33,163 bases of DNA, from contig CALEYA010000141.1 of assembly GCA_937926215.1 (NCBI GenBank), positions 1 through 33,163 on the forward strand, written 5' to 3'. Positions 16,653 to 27,332 of this stretch are shown here, piece after piece. Origin of the DNA: an uncultured Croceitalea sp. GTDB lineage: Bacteria > Bacteroidota > Bacteroidia > Flavobacteriales > Flavobacteriaceae. Below the pieces are notes generated by a model. It saw only the letters and a list, made by a program, of their open reading frames with translations, was not told where the DNA came from and did not search any database. Position 1 is the stretch's first letter, and each line of letters begins with the position of its first letter. Both the position numbers and the translations under genes were made by a program.

Positions 16653-18224
16653 TTAGTTTGTAAGCTCAACAACTACAGGAGATACTTTCTTTAATTTGTA
16701 ACTCTTGTTGTTGGAGATATATGCCTTAATATCAAAAATCTGAACGGCATCACCTCTTCTGGCACGCTTTAATGCTGATTTAGCACGCGAGTCCAATTTA
16801 TTCCCATTTACGTTAACCGTTGGTTGACCGGGCACTTTGAATTTAAATCCGCTTACGCCAATGTTCAACTCAAAATCAAAGTCTTCCAATAAGGCACTTA
16901 CCGTAGATATTTCCAAGTTCTTTCTTGGCATCTTGGCACTACCGGTTTCCCCACGGATCGCTCCGGAAGGTCTTGGGATATCCTTGATACGGAACGTTGC
17001 AGGGGTACTGATACGTTGGCCATCAGGCAAGACACCAGAGGCACTAATAGTTACCGTTCTACCTGTTCCTGGGTTCATCACATACTTGCTACCACCTCTT
17101 TTGGAAAGACCGGGAGCAGATGCGGAAACCTTATTATCAGGAATACCAGGAATGGAAATCGTCATTGGATTGGCAACACCACGGTATACCACGTTCATCT
17201 TATCGGCCGCAATTACTGCCGCGTTAGGCTTGTTGATGGTTGCAAAGGAATTTTTAACCTCTACAGGCACTTCCTTACCATCTTGCATGAACGTTAACGT
17301 ACCTGCAAGCTCATGGTCACCGGCAGCACCGGCACCTATCAACATTTTAACACCACCAGCTTCTAGCTTGTAATCTTTACCTTCCGTCAATTTTCTACCA
17401 TCCAAAGTCAATTCCGCTTTAACCGGAGTCGACGTTTTATCGGTTTTGCTAACGATGATTTTTCCATCGTATTTATCACCACTATAGAATGCAGATTTAG
17501 AGGCATCCAAGGAAGTAACAAAGTTTTTCAAAGAAACCGCAGCTGTCAAATTACCTTCCAATAAACTCTTAAGCACTTCTTGCTCAGTAGTTTTGACATC
17601 GGCTTGTAACTGCGTCAACTTAGTCAATGAAGCTACCATAGGGAAACCTTCATAGTGGTAGTTGATCCAATCTTGACGTGTACCATCTCTTTTTTCAACT
17701 TTACCGTCTTTATCACCTGTTGAAAAACGGACTTTAACGGACTCTTTGATATCACCAAATTTATTAGCTGGTAAAGCATTGATAACACCTTCTCGGTATT
17801 TGTTTACAAAGTCCAAGAATTTTTTACCTTCTGGGGTTAAAATATCACCTTGGAACAATTTCCCATCCAAGAAATCCGATTTGTCCATCACCACATAATC
17901 TTTGGGATCTTCCAAATCTGCGGTCATTTCTGTTTTTAAGCCTTCCAAATAGTTATAATAGTCATTGGAAAGTTTCTGTACCGTTTGCGCATTCTTATAC
18001 AACGCACCATATTCTTCTGCGTTTTCCGATGCTTTTGTTGCAAGACCTTCAAAGAAGTCTGCATTGCTCGCGGTCATTTTATCGTTGGAAGTCTCTAGCT
18101 TTTCATTCATTAAACCGAATGCCGCTAGCACCTCTTTACTCATATTTAAGGCCAACATCGCGATGAAGATCAAGTACATAAGGTTGATCATCTTCTGACG
18201 TGGTGTTTGTTTTCCTCCTGCCAT
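16653..18224 (-). CDS. gldM: Gliding motility / T9SS motor protein GldM
   Basis: MAGGKQTPRQKMINLMYLIFIAMLALNMSKEVLAAFGLMNEK; operon position. Confidence 0.96.
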   Translation of the reverse strand: MAGGKQTPRQKMINLMYLIFIAMLALNMSKEVLAAFGLMNEKLETSNDKMTASNADFFEGLATKASENAEEYGALYKNAQTVQKLSNDYYNYLEGLKTEMTADLEDPKDYVVMDKSDFLDGKLFQGDILTPEGKKFLDFVNKYREGVINALPANKFGDIKESVKVRFSTGDKDGKVEKRDGTRQDWINYHYEGFPMVASLTKLTQLQADVKTTEQEVLKSLLEGNLTAAVSLKNFVTSLDASKSAFYSGDKYDGKIIVSKTDKTSTPVKAELTLDGRKLTEGKDYKLEAGGVKMLIGAGAAGDHELAGTLTFMQDGKEVPVEVKNSFATINKPNAAVIAADKMNVVYRGVANPMTISIPGIPDNKVSASAPGLSKRGGSKYVMNPGTGRTVTISASGVLPDGQRISTPATFRIKDIPRPSGAIRGETGSAKMPRKNLEISTVSALLEDFDFELNIGVSGFKFKVPGQPTVNVNGNKLDSRAKSALKRARRGDAVQIFDIKAYISNNKSYKLKKVSPVVVELTN

Positions 18225-18271
18225 GGGTTTTCTAATTAGTTTTGATTAATAATTTGATCTGGGGTTCCTAA

Positions 18272-18934
18272 TTAGTTTTTGCTCATAGCGGACAACATTC
18301 CTCCATATACACCATTTAATGATGAAAGGTTGGTTGCCAAAGATTCCATTTGATCTTTTAATGCACCTGCATTTTGCACCACTTCTTCATTGATAGATGC
18401 TTGTCTGCTAGCGCTTTCCAACTGTACTTTGTACAAGCTGTTCAAAGATTCCATTTGAGCCGCTGCATGGGACAACTCTTCAGAGTATTTCTGTGTGTGC
18501 TGAATCGCATCCGTAGTAGGAGCGATACTTTTAGCCGCACCTTCAAAATTCTTGATGCTATCACCCAAGCTACTGAACAACTCAGAATCGATATTCGCTT
18601 CTTTTAAAAGGTCATCCAATTTTCTGGAAAGGACCCCTTCCGCTTCTTTAGCTTCTGCAACATCGTTTTTACCTCCTTTAGCTTCGCCATTGGCCAATTC
18701 TGGATATACCAAGGACCAATCGTATTCGTCGTCTACAGGTTCAAAAGCACTAATAGCAAAAATTAATGCCTCCGTTAAAAGCCCAACGGCTAATAAAAGT
18801 GATCCTCCTAGGGTCATAAAACCAAGGTCTATCTCCCAATGGAGAATTTTAAATAGTGCTCCAATAATTACTACGGACGCTCCTAGTCCATAGGTCATGT
18901 TCATAAGCTTTTTTGTTGATTTTGACTGTGCCAT
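18272..18934 (-). CDS. gldL: Gliding motility / T9SS motor protein GldL
   Basis: KKLMNMTYGLGASVVIIGALFKILHWEIDLGFMTLGGSLLLAVGLLTEALIFAISAFEP, two TM helices; operon position. Confidence 0.96.
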   Translation of the reverse strand: MAQSKSTKKLMNMTYGLGASVVIIGALFKILHWEIDLGFMTLGGSLLLAVGLLTEALIFAISAFEPVDDEYDWSLVYPELANGEAKGGKNDVAEAKEAEGVLSRKLDDLLKEANIDSELFSSLGDSIKNFEGAAKSIAPTTDAIQHTQKYSEELSHAAAQMESLNSLYKVQLESASRQASINEEVVQNAGALKDQMESLATNLSSLNGVYGGMLSAMSKN

Positions 18935-19012
18935 AATTTCAATTTTTAATTAAGATATAATAAGTATTTGGTTACTAGGTTCGAGCGCTTTCGCGCGATT
19001 GATATTCTAAAT

Positions 19013-20377
19013 TTATTGGGTGGAATCTTCTTCTCCCATATAATCTTGTACGGTTCTAAATCCAATATAACTTCTAGCGGAATCTTGGTATTCATAGTCC
19101 CTGGTACTCACCTGTAAGAAGTAAGCGACGTCTTTCCACGATCCTCCACGTATTACTTTACGTTTGTTCTGTCCGGAACCTGCATTGGGGTTCATTGTAG
19201 ATACATATTCATACGCATTGGGATCGTAACTGGAACTTGTCCATTCTGCTACGTTCCCGGCCATATTATACAAATTGTATTCGTTTGGCTCGTAAGATTT
19301 TGCCTCTACGGTATATAATGCCTGATCCGCCGCATAATCACCACGTTGTGGTTTGAAGTTAGCCATAAAACAACCGGTATCGCTTATAACATACGGTCCG
19401 CCCCAAGGGTACGTGCCTCCTTCGATTCCACCACGTGCGGCATACTCCCACTCTGCTTCTGTTGGCAGTCTAAATTGATTGACAAATTGTTTTCCGCGAC
19501 TTTTCTGATCGTCATTTTTATACTTTGTCCTCCAATGACAAAAGGCTTTGGCCTGCTCCCAGCTGATACCTACAACAGGATATTCACTGTATGCATCGTG
19601 CCAGAAATAATCATTGTGCATCGGTTCATTATAGGAATATGAAAAGTCCCTTATCCAGACTGTTGTATCCGGATAAATTTCAAATTCTTCCGTACGGATA
19701 AAATCTTTTCTCCTGCCGGATTTTGCCCTGGCAGCAGCCTCAATGTCCATATAATTGAACTTGTATTTTAATTTGGTAACGTCTATAGTACGCTGTCCGT
19801 TATAGGTTTCTTCATCCGGCAAGTAAATGGAATCTACCATAATTTCCGTGTAGAACTCATCTGGATAGTCTTGGGTATCCCATTCCAAATCAACGTCTTT
19901 GTTCAAGGCACGACCTTCATAGCCCGTTTCACCAAGACCGGAATAGTTGTCCAACATGTACTTGTCGTACTCAGAAAGTTTTGTAGTATCTGCATCCTTA
20001 AACGCATACTCTCCAATACCTTCGTCCTCTGGGCCCAGTCCCAACTGATCGGCTAAAATGGCCAATTGGGTCCTAACAATAGAATCCTTTACCCATTCTA
20101 CAAATTGCCTGTACTCACTGTTGGTGATTTCAGTATCGTCCATGTAAAAGGAACGCACCGTAACCGTTTTGGTTGGGGCATTCATCACTTTTGCCTGGTC
20201 CTCTTCCGCTTTTCCCATAATGAAAGAACCTCTAGGAATCAATTCCATTCCATAAGGTTTTTCTGGGTACCATTTTTTTCCCTGTACGCCTACAAGTTCG
20301 CCTTTCGACTTTGATTTAGAACCACAACTTGTGATTAAAAACAACAGCGCTAGAGATGGTAACAATAGCTTTCTCAT
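19013..20377 (-). CDS. gldK: Gliding motility / T9SS lipoprotein GldK (FGE-sulfatase-like)
   Basis: Lipobox ITSCGSK; SFIMGKAEEDQ, FRLPTEAEWEYAARGG, NVAEWTSSSY, RVIRGGSW motifs. Confidence 0.95.
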   Translation of the reverse strand: MRKLLLPSLALLFLITSCGSKSKSKGELVGVQGKKWYPEKPYGMELIPRGSFIMGKAEEDQAKVMNAPTKTVTVRSFYMDDTEITNSEYRQFVEWVKDSIVRTQLAILADQLGLGPEDEGIGEYAFKDADTTKLSEYDKYMLDNYSGLGETGYEGRALNKDVDLEWDTQDYPDEFYTEIMVDSIYLPDEETYNGQRTIDVTKLKYKFNYMDIEAAARAKSGRRKDFIRTEEFEIYPDTTVWIRDFSYSYNEPMHNDYFWHDAYSEYPVVGISWEQAKAFCHWRTKYKNDDQKSRGKQFVNQFRLPTEAEWEYAARGGIEGGTYPWGGPYVISDTGCFMANFKPQRGDYAADQALYTVEAKSYEPNEYNLYNMAGNVAEWTSSSYDPNAYEYVSTMNPNAGSGQNKRKVIRGGSWKDVAYFLQVSTRDYEYQDSARSYIGFRTVQDYMGEEDSTQ

Positions 20378-20497
20378 ACTTTAGGTTAAATTTTCGATTT
20401 AAGAATGTTACTTCTGCAACACAAATTCATTATCCATAAAACTCATTTTTGATCTAATTATTGCATCTTAACAATTAATCTATCAAAAATTTTAGTG

Positions 20498-21655
20498 TTA
20501 GTTCAAGCCTTTTTTATAAGCCTTGAGCCACCTTTCAGGGATGATTTGGTTGCAAGCTTCCAAATAGTCCTGTTGGGTGCATGGTAATAACGCCGCCGAA
20601 TTTGTTTTAGTATGCTCTGGTAAAATTGAAGGCACTTCTATCCACCATCTTTCGGTAACATGGCTTTTATAAAAGACAAGTTCCTCGGTATCCGTAGGAA
20701 CGGTAAACTTGGTAAAATCCTCATCATTGGAGCTGGGAAACTCGCTAATCCTAAAACTGATACCTTCAATAAAATACCAGATAATTTGGGAAACCAATTG
20801 CGCGGAAAGGGAAGTGTTCTCTATTTCATAAATACCAAAAACGGAAACCTTATCGCTGATACCTGCATAGCGCGCAATGGCGCATATTTCCCTACCGTCA
20901 AAACCATTGGGTGAAAAATGGGAGGTGACCCCCATTTCACTGGCACGTATGGACCGCATATCCAAACTCACCAAATGGGCATTGCGGAGAATGGGTTCTG
21001 CCAAGGTGATGTCCGTAACAATTTCCCCCAGTCGATAGGCGTCAAAAAATAAACGCTCCATCAAATCTATCTCCTCTTGGGCATTAAAATAGCTTTGGTA
21101 CCCGATGTTTGAAAAATTAAAGAGATTGTTGGGTTTGTCCGTGATAATTCTACTCATATAAGAATGGGAGGAGATGAGTTCATCATCCTCGCCAAAGTCG
21201 AACCTGCTATCAATGGAAACTACATTGATCATATCCCGTATCCCATCAAAAGCCCGATAGGTGGGAAACGTAATATCTTGGGTTGCCCCTATTATTATAG
21301 GTATGATTTTTTCTTCAAGGAGTCCCCCTACGATTTCCTTTACCACAAAATAAGTGTCCTCAACCTTGTCCCCAGCTTCCACATCACCAATATCGATCAA
21401 GGTGGCATTCCAATTGCCCATCATAAGCCTATACAATTGGATACGAATGGCATCAATATCAAGCTTGTCCGGTTTTTTTTCAAAAGCATTCCTGGATTCC
21501 AACACACCAAATATGGCTACAGTAGCATTTGCAAAAACAGGAAGTCCTTTCTTTTTGGTATGCTTATAGATATTTTTGCCCAGCGATTGTGGAGGTAAGA
21601 ATTCTGAAAAGGCAAGTACCTTGTCACTTACTGGAACCAAAAAATCGAATGCCAT
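20498..21655 (-). CDS. Arginase-superfamily protein, formimidoylglutamase-like
   Basis: IIIGATQDITFPTYRAF, VVSIDSRFDF, LVSLDMRSIRASEMG; located between topA and gldK. Confidence 0.8.
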   Translation of the reverse strand: MAFDFLVPVSDKVLAFSEFLPPQSLGKNIYKHTKKKGLPVFANATVAIFGVLESRNAFEKKPDKLDIDAIRIQLYRLMMGNWNATLIDIGDVEAGDKVEDTYFVVKEIVGGLLEEKIIPIIIGATQDITFPTYRAFDGIRDMINVVSIDSRFDFGEDDELISSHSYMSRIITDKPNNLFNFSNIGYQSYFNAQEEIDLMERLFFDAYRLGEIVTDITLAEPILRNAHLVSLDMRSIRASEMGVTSHFSPNGFDGREICAIARYAGISDKVSVFGIYEIENTSLSAQLVSQIIWYFIEGISFRISEFPSSNDEDFTKFTVPTDTEELVFYKSHVTERWWIEVPSILPEHTKTNSAALLPCTQQDYLEACNQIIPERWLKAYKKGLN

Positions 21656-21819
21656 TACACGTGTTGTTTTGGGGGGATTAACAAAATGTCTTGCATACGC
21701 ACCCCATTATTGGCGTGCACGTTCTAAAACCTTTGGCTTCTATGATAGTATACTACCATAAGCAAAGGCTTGCGACACAAAAATAGCAGATAATTGTTAA
21801 AAAGAAGACGTAGTGCTTG

Positions 21820-24315
21820 CTACTTTTTTGCTTTAGGTTTGGCTTTGGCCTTAGCCTTTTTCTTGGGTGATTTTTTCTCGATCATCCCTTTAGCTTCTTC
21901 CAAGGAAATTTTGGTAGCGTCTACATCTTTGGAAAGTTCTACTTTGATTTTCCCTTTTAAGATATTGTGACGGCCCCATCGTGCTTTTTCGATCCGTATG
22001 CCTTCTTCCGGCCATTCTTGGATCAATTTTTCAATTTCCTTTTGCTTTTTGGCCTCAATGAGTTCTACAATATCATCTTTGGTCAAATTATCAAAATCAT
22101 ACTTTTTATTGACGTTGATGAACATGCCGTTCCATTTGATAAAAGGACCAAACCTACCCACACCTTTGGTGACTTCGTTATCCTCATAATGGGCTATGGG
22201 GGCATCTGCCTTTTGTTTGGCCTTGATCAGCTCTATGGCCCTATCCATATCTACATCAAAGGCACTTTCCCCTTTATCCAAAGAGATAAATTTCTTGCCA
22301 AAACGTACATACGGACCAAACCTGCCCACACTGGCCTCTACCTCTTCACCTTCATAGACCCCAAGTTTTCTTGGCAACTGAAACAGCTCCATGGCTTCTT
22401 CAAAAGTAATGGTGGTTATGGATTGCTCCGGGAGCAAACTGGCAAAAAGTGGTTTTTCCTCTTCTTCTACCGTTCCTATTTGGACCATTGGCCCAAACCG
22501 GCCCAATCTAGCCGCTACCTGTCTGCCAGATTTAGGGTCCTTACCCAAAACACGTTCCCCGCTGGCACGGTCGGCATTTTCCTCGACATCTTTTACCGTA
22601 GGATGGAAATCATCGTAAAAGGCTTTCATCACCTTTTTCCAATCCTCATCACCAGCGGCAATTTCATCAAAATCCTCTTCTACCTTAGCGGTAAAATTAT
22701 AATCCAAAATAGTAGTAAAGTGACTGACTAAAAAGTCATTGACGATCATACCTATATCCGTTGGTACCATCTTTCCTTTATCGGAACCTACGGTTTCCAC
22801 CAAACCTTTTTCTTTAATGGCACCGGTTTCCAAAAGCAATTGGGTGTACTTCCGTTCGGTACCTTCCACCGTACCTTTTTCTACATATCCCCTATTGAGG
22901 ATCGTAGAAATGGTAGGGGCGTAGGTAGACGGTCTTCCAATGCCCAATTCCTCTAATTTCTTCACCAAGGATGCTTCCGTATACCGGTAAGGTGGTCTTG
23001 TAAAACGTTCCGTTGCGGTAATATAATCGTTGGTCAACTTTTCGTCCACTTGCATCGCCGGCAACATTCCTTCTTGTTCTTCCGCACCTTCTTCGTCATC
23101 CGATCCTTCCAAATATACTTTTAAGAATCCGTCGAACTTTACCACTTCCCCATTGGCGGTAAATTCTTCGCTATGCTTGTTCGCTTTTATCTTTACGTTG
23201 GTGCGCTCCAATTGTGCGTCGCTCATTTGCGAGGCCAACGTACGTTTCCAAATCAACTCATATAATTTTTGCTGATCACGTTCTAAAGATGGCGATTGCA
23301 ATTTCATATCCGTAGGACGAATGGCCTCGTGTGCTTCTTGCGCCCCTTTGGATTTGCCCGTATAATTACGGACGGTGCTGTAAGCGTCACCATAATTATC
23401 TACAATAGCGTCTTTGGCAGCAGCAAGTGCTTCTTTGGAAAGGTTTACACTATCGGTCCTCATATAGGTAATCAATCCGGCCTCGTACAACCGTTGTGCC
23501 ACTTGCATGGTCCTACCCACCGAAAAATAAAGCTTTCTTGAGGCTTCTTGTTGTAACGTGGAGGTAGTAAAAGGTGCTGCGGGCGATTTTTTAGCCGGTT
23601 TTTTATCCAATTTGGCCACCGAAAAATCCGCTTCCATATTGCTTTGTAAAAAAGCTTCCGCTTTTTCCTTTGTTGGAAACGTTTTGTTCAGTTTTGCTTC
23701 AAAAACTTTTCCATTGGCCGTTTTAAATTGTGCCTTAATACGGTAAGAGGCCTCTGCTGCAAAGCCTTCTATTTCGCGCTCGCGCTCAACGATAAGGCGT
23801 ACTGCAACGGATTGCACCCTACCTGCGGACAAGCCCGGTTTTATTTTTTTCCAAAGCACAGGGGACAATTGATACCCTACCAACCTGTCCAAAACCCTAC
23901 GCGCCTGCTGCGCATTCACCAAGTTATAATTGATTTCCCTGGGGTTTTCAATCGCTTTTTGAATGGCAGATTTTGTAATGGAGTTAAAGACAATACGCTT
24001 GGTCTTACTACGATCCAAGCCCAACTCTTCTGCCAAATGCCAAGAAATGGCCTCTCCCTCGCGGTCTTCATCACTGGCCAGCCAAATCATATCTGCTTTT
24101 TTGGCCAAGCCCTTTAGTTTAGCGACCAAGGCTTTCTTTTCCTTATCTACTATATATTTAGGGGAAAAATCGTTGTCGACATCAACGCCCAATTCCTTGG
24201 AGGGCAGGTCTGCAATATGCCCAAAACTGGACTCTACCTGAAAATCTTTTCCTAAAAATTTCTCTATCGTTTTTGCCTTTGCAGGGGACTCAACAATGAC
24301 TAAGTTCTTTGGCAT
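21820..24315 (-). CDS. topA: DNA topoisomerase I
   Basis: MPKNLVIVESPAKAKTIEKFLGKDFQVESSFGHIADLP; active-site region AGLITYMRTDSVNLS; basic C-terminal tail KKKAKAKAKPKAKK. Confidence 0.97.
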   Translation of the reverse strand: MPKNLVIVESPAKAKTIEKFLGKDFQVESSFGHIADLPSKELGVDVDNDFSPKYIVDKEKKALVAKLKGLAKKADMIWLASDEDREGEAISWHLAEELGLDRSKTKRIVFNSITKSAIQKAIENPREINYNLVNAQQARRVLDRLVGYQLSPVLWKKIKPGLSAGRVQSVAVRLIVEREREIEGFAAEASYRIKAQFKTANGKVFEAKLNKTFPTKEKAEAFLQSNMEADFSVAKLDKKPAKKSPAAPFTTSTLQQEASRKLYFSVGRTMQVAQRLYEAGLITYMRTDSVNLSKEALAAAKDAIVDNYGDAYSTVRNYTGKSKGAQEAHEAIRPTDMKLQSPSLERDQQKLYELIWKRTLASQMSDAQLERTNVKIKANKHSEEFTANGEVVKFDGFLKVYLEGSDDEEGAEEQEGMLPAMQVDEKLTNDYITATERFTRPPYRYTEASLVKKLEELGIGRPSTYAPTISTILNRGYVEKGTVEGTERKYTQLLLETGAIKEKGLVETVGSDKGKMVPTDIGMIVNDFLVSHFTTILDYNFTAKVEEDFDEIAAGDEDWKKVMKAFYDDFHPTVKDVEENADRASGERVLGKDPKSGRQVAARLGRFGPMVQIGTVEEEEKPLFASLLPEQSITTITFEEAMELFQLPRKLGVYEGEEVEASVGRFGPYVRFGKKFISLDKGESAFDVDMDRAIELIKAKQKADAPIAHYEDNEVTKGVGRFGPFIKWNGMFINVNKKYDFDNLTKDDIVELIEAKKQKEIEKLIQEWPEEGIRIEKARWGRHNILKGKIKVELSKDVDATKISLEEAKGMIEKKSPKKKAKAKAKPKAKK

Positions 24316-24334
24316 TCAGTGGTTTTTGAACTAA

Positions 24335-24342
24335 CAAAAGTA
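24335..24342 (-). promoter_or_regulatory. Candidate Bacteroidota -7 box (TACTTTTG) for topA
   Basis: Matches TAnnTTTG on the minus strand about 20 nt upstream of the topA start; no clear -33 element. Confidence 0.4.
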
Positions 24343-24491
24343 TATGATTTTTTTGATTTCGGGATTTGCACGAACATTACGCACCGCAAACTATCCCGTT
24401 AAAAACGGAATACTTCCGCCAGATATTGTCCTTTTTTCTAATCTGTATCAAACCACACCGGATAAAGCTTTGCATAAAATTTAACTGTCAA

Positions 24492-24524
24492 TTTGTCACT
24501 AATTTGCGTAATCGTTTATCTTTG
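24492..24524 (+). promoter_or_regulatory. Candidate Bacteroidota promoter for miaB (TTTG -21 nt- TATCTTTG)
   Basis: TTTG 24492-24495 and TATCTTTG 24517-24524 match TTTG/TAnnTTTG; ATG is at 24544. Confidence 0.6.
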
Positions 24525-24543
24525 CAGATTCCAACGAAGTATC

Positions 24544-26007
24544 ATGAGCGGGCATAAAAACACGGAAAAACTACTGGACGAATCCTTACAGGGCAACACC
24601 CTTGTTTTAGCGGGCAACCAACAAAACAGTAGAAAGTTGTACATAGAGAGCTACGGCTGTCAAATGAATTTTTCCGATAGTGAGATCGTGGCATCCATTC
24701 TGGCCAAAGAAGGGTTCAATACCACCCAAGAGCTTGCCGAAGCGGATTTGGTATTGGTAAACACCTGCTCCATTAGGGAAAAGGCAGAGCTTACGGTGCG
24801 CAAGCGCTTGGAGAAGTTCAATGCCGTAAAAAAAATAAATCCACATATGAAGGTTGGGGTGTTGGGCTGTATGGCAGAACGCCTAAAGAGCAAGTTCCTA
24901 GAGGAGGAGAAAATTGTGGATATGGTGGTTGGTCCGGATGCCTACAAGGATTTACCCAACTTGGTACAAGAAATTGATGAAGGCAGGAATGCCGTAAATG
25001 TTATCCTTTCCAAAGACGAGACCTATGGCGATGTTGCCCCGGTGCGCTTAAACAGCAATGGCGTTACGGCCTTTGTATCCATTACCCGCGGCTGTGATAA
25101 TATGTGCACCTTTTGTGTAGTGCCTTTTACTAGGGGACGGGAGCGTAGTAGGGACCCCCAATCCATAATAGGGGAAGTCAATGACCTTTGGGATAAGGGG
25201 TATAAAGAAATTACACTTTTGGGCCAAAACGTGGACAGTTATCTTTGGTATGGAGGTGGGCTAAGAAAGGATTTTGAAAAAGCTAGCACCATGGAAAAAG
25301 CCACAGCGGTGAACTTTGCAAAGCTTTTGGATTTATGTGCGGAAGCGCAACCTAAAATGCGCATTCGCTTTTCGACCTCAAATCCGCAGGATATGACCTT
25401 GGATGTTATTGAAAGTATGGCAAGACACCAAAACATTTGCAACTACATACACCTACCAGTTCAAAGCGGCAGTGACCGCATACTAAAAGCAATGAACCGT
25501 TTGCATACCAGAACAGAGTATTTTGAACTGATAGACAATATAAAACGTATCATTCCGGATTGTGCAATCAGTCAGGATATGATTACCGGATTCCCTACGG
25601 AAACGGAAGAAGACCATCAAGACACCTTGTCCCTAATGGATTATGTAAAATATGATTATGGATTCATGTTTGCATACTCTGAACGTCCGGGAACCATGGC
25701 CGCTAGAAAATTGGAAGACGATGTGCCTCAGGAAGTAAAGAAAAGAAGGTTGACGGAAATCATCGCCTTACAACGAAAACACAGTTTATACCGAACCCAG
25801 CAACATCTAGGAAAAGTTGAGGAAGTGTTGATAGAAGGCAGCTCCAAAAAATCCGACGCACATTGGATGGGACGGAATTCGCAAAATACGGTAGTGGTAT
25901 TTCCAAAGGAAAACTATACGATTGGCGATTTTGTAATGGTAAAAATAACGGATTGCACCTCTGCTACCTTATTGGGAGAGGCCACCGGATTTAGCGATAA
26001 CAATTAA
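24544..26007 (+). CDS. miaB: tRNA-2-methylthio-N6-dimethylallyladenosine synthase MiaB
   Basis: [24 protein letters not shown], radical [11 protein letters not shown]; start set at 24544 because the ORF-track start lies upstream of the candidate -7 box. Confidence 0.95.
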   Translation: MSGHKNTEKLLDESLQGNTLVLAGNQQNSRKLYIESYGCQMNFSDSEIVASILAKEGFNTTQELAEADLVLVNTCSIREKAELTVRKRLEKFNAVKKINPHMKVGVLGCMAERLKSKFLEEEKIVDMVVGPDAYKDLPNLVQEIDEGRNAVNVILSKDETYGDVAPVRLNSNGVTAFVSITRGCDNMCTFCVVPFTRGRERSRDPQSIIGEVNDLWDKGYKEITLLGQNVDSYLWYGGGLRKDFEKASTMEKATAVNFAKLLDLCAEAQPKMRIRFSTSNPQDMTLDVIESMARHQNICNYIHLPVQSGSDRILKAMNRLHTRTEYFELIDNIKRIIPDCAISQDMITGFPTETEEDHQDTLSLMDYVKYDYGFMFAYSERPGTMAARKLEDDVPQEVKKRRLTEIIALQRKHSLYRTQQHLGKVEEVLIEGSSKKSDAHWMGRNSQNTVVVFPKENYTIGDFVMVKITDCTSATLLGEATGFSDNN

Positions 26008-26046
26008 GTGGCTATCGCCAAGCAATACTAACAGTATAAAAGATAT

Positions 26047-27321
26047 ATGGAGAGTGTACAATCCATAAAACAACGTTTTGAGCTCATTGGAAACGATCCA
26101 AAGCTTAACCGTGCCCTTCAAAAAGCGGTGCAGGTATCCCCTACCGATATCTCGGTATTGGTCACTGGCGAAAGTGGTGTAGGTAAGGAGGCCATTCCAA
26201 AGATTATCCACTCGCTTTCGCATAGAAAGCATGCCAAATACATTGCGGTTAACTGCGGGGCCATCCCAGAAGGCACTATAGACAGTGAACTTTTTGGCCA
26301 CGAGAAAGGTGCGTTTACTGGTGCCACACAAACCCGTAGTGGTTATTTTGAAGTAGCGGACGGGGGCACTATTTTTTTAGATGAAGTTGGGGAACTACCG
26401 TTGACCACACAAGTGCGTCTGTTGCGGGTTTTGGAAAATGGCGAATTCCTAAAAGTAGGATCTTCCCAAGTACAGAAAACGGATGTACGAATCGTTGCGG
26501 CCACCAACGTCAATATGTTTGAGGCCATTAAAAAGGAAAAGTTTCGGGAAGACCTCTATTACAGGTTGAGTACCGTTGAAATTAATATCCCACCCCTTCG
26601 GGAACGCCAAGAGGATATTCATTTGTTGTTCAGGAAGTTTGCTTCGGATTTTGGACAGAAATACAAAATGCCCACCATACGCTTGGATGATAACGCCGTA
26701 AACCTTTTATTAAAATATAGATGGCCCGGTAACATTAGGCAACTTAGAAATATAGCCGAACAAGTTTCTGTTTTAGAAGAGAAACGATCGGTATCCGCGG
26801 CAACCTTACACGCCTATTTACCAAACTCCAATACCACCAATTTACCTGCGGTCATAGGTTCCGAAAAAAAGGAAGGGGATTTTAGCAACGAACGCGAAAT
26901 TTTGTACAAGGTGCTTTTTGATATGAAAGGTGACCTTAACGACCTTAAAAAACTGACCTTGGAACTTTTGAAGAACAACGATTCTGAAAAAGTACAAGAG
27001 GAGAACGAAACCTTGATCCGAAAGATTTACGGCAAAAAAGAAGATGCCGTTCAAGAACCGGAACAAGCACCCAGCGTTTTACAATTGCCTGAAGTAGAAC
27101 AGGTCATCGAAGCCAATGCCTATGTGGCTCCCGTACCGGAAGACCGCTATCACTTTGCAGAGGAAATACAGGAGGAAGAAACCTTGTCCCTTCAAGAAAA
27201 AGAGATAGAACTTATAAAGAAATCCTTGGAACGTAACCGTGGAAAACGAAAAGCCGCAGCAGCGGAACTGGGCATTTCTGAGCGTACCTTATACCGAAAA
27301 ATAAAACAATACGATTTATAG
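26047..27321 (+). CDS. Stand-alone sigma-54 interacting AAA+ transcriptional activator with Fis-type HTH
   Basis: GESGVGKE Walker A, GAFTGA loop, C-terminal HTH (NRGKRKAAAAELGISERTLYRKIKQY); no N-terminal REC/GAF domain. Confidence 0.92.
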   Translation: MESVQSIKQRFELIGNDPKLNRALQKAVQVSPTDISVLVTGESGVGKEAIPKIIHSLSHRKHAKYIAVNCGAIPEGTIDSELFGHEKGAFTGATQTRSGYFEVADGGTIFLDEVGELPLTTQVRLLRVLENGEFLKVGSSQVQKTDVRIVAATNVNMFEAIKKEKFREDLYYRLSTVEINIPPLRERQEDIHLLFRKFASDFGQKYKMPTIRLDDNAVNLLLKYRWPGNIRQLRNIAEQVSVLEEKRSVSAATLHAYLPNSNTTNLPAVIGSEKKEGDFSNEREILYKVLFDMKGDLNDLKKLTLELLKNNDSEKVQEENETLIRKIYGKKEDAVQEPEQAPSVLQLPEVEQVIEANAYVAPVPEDRYHFAEEIQEEETLSLQEKEIELIKKSLERNRGKRKAAAAELGISERTLYRKIKQYDL

Positions 27322-27332
27322 TCAGCAGTTGT

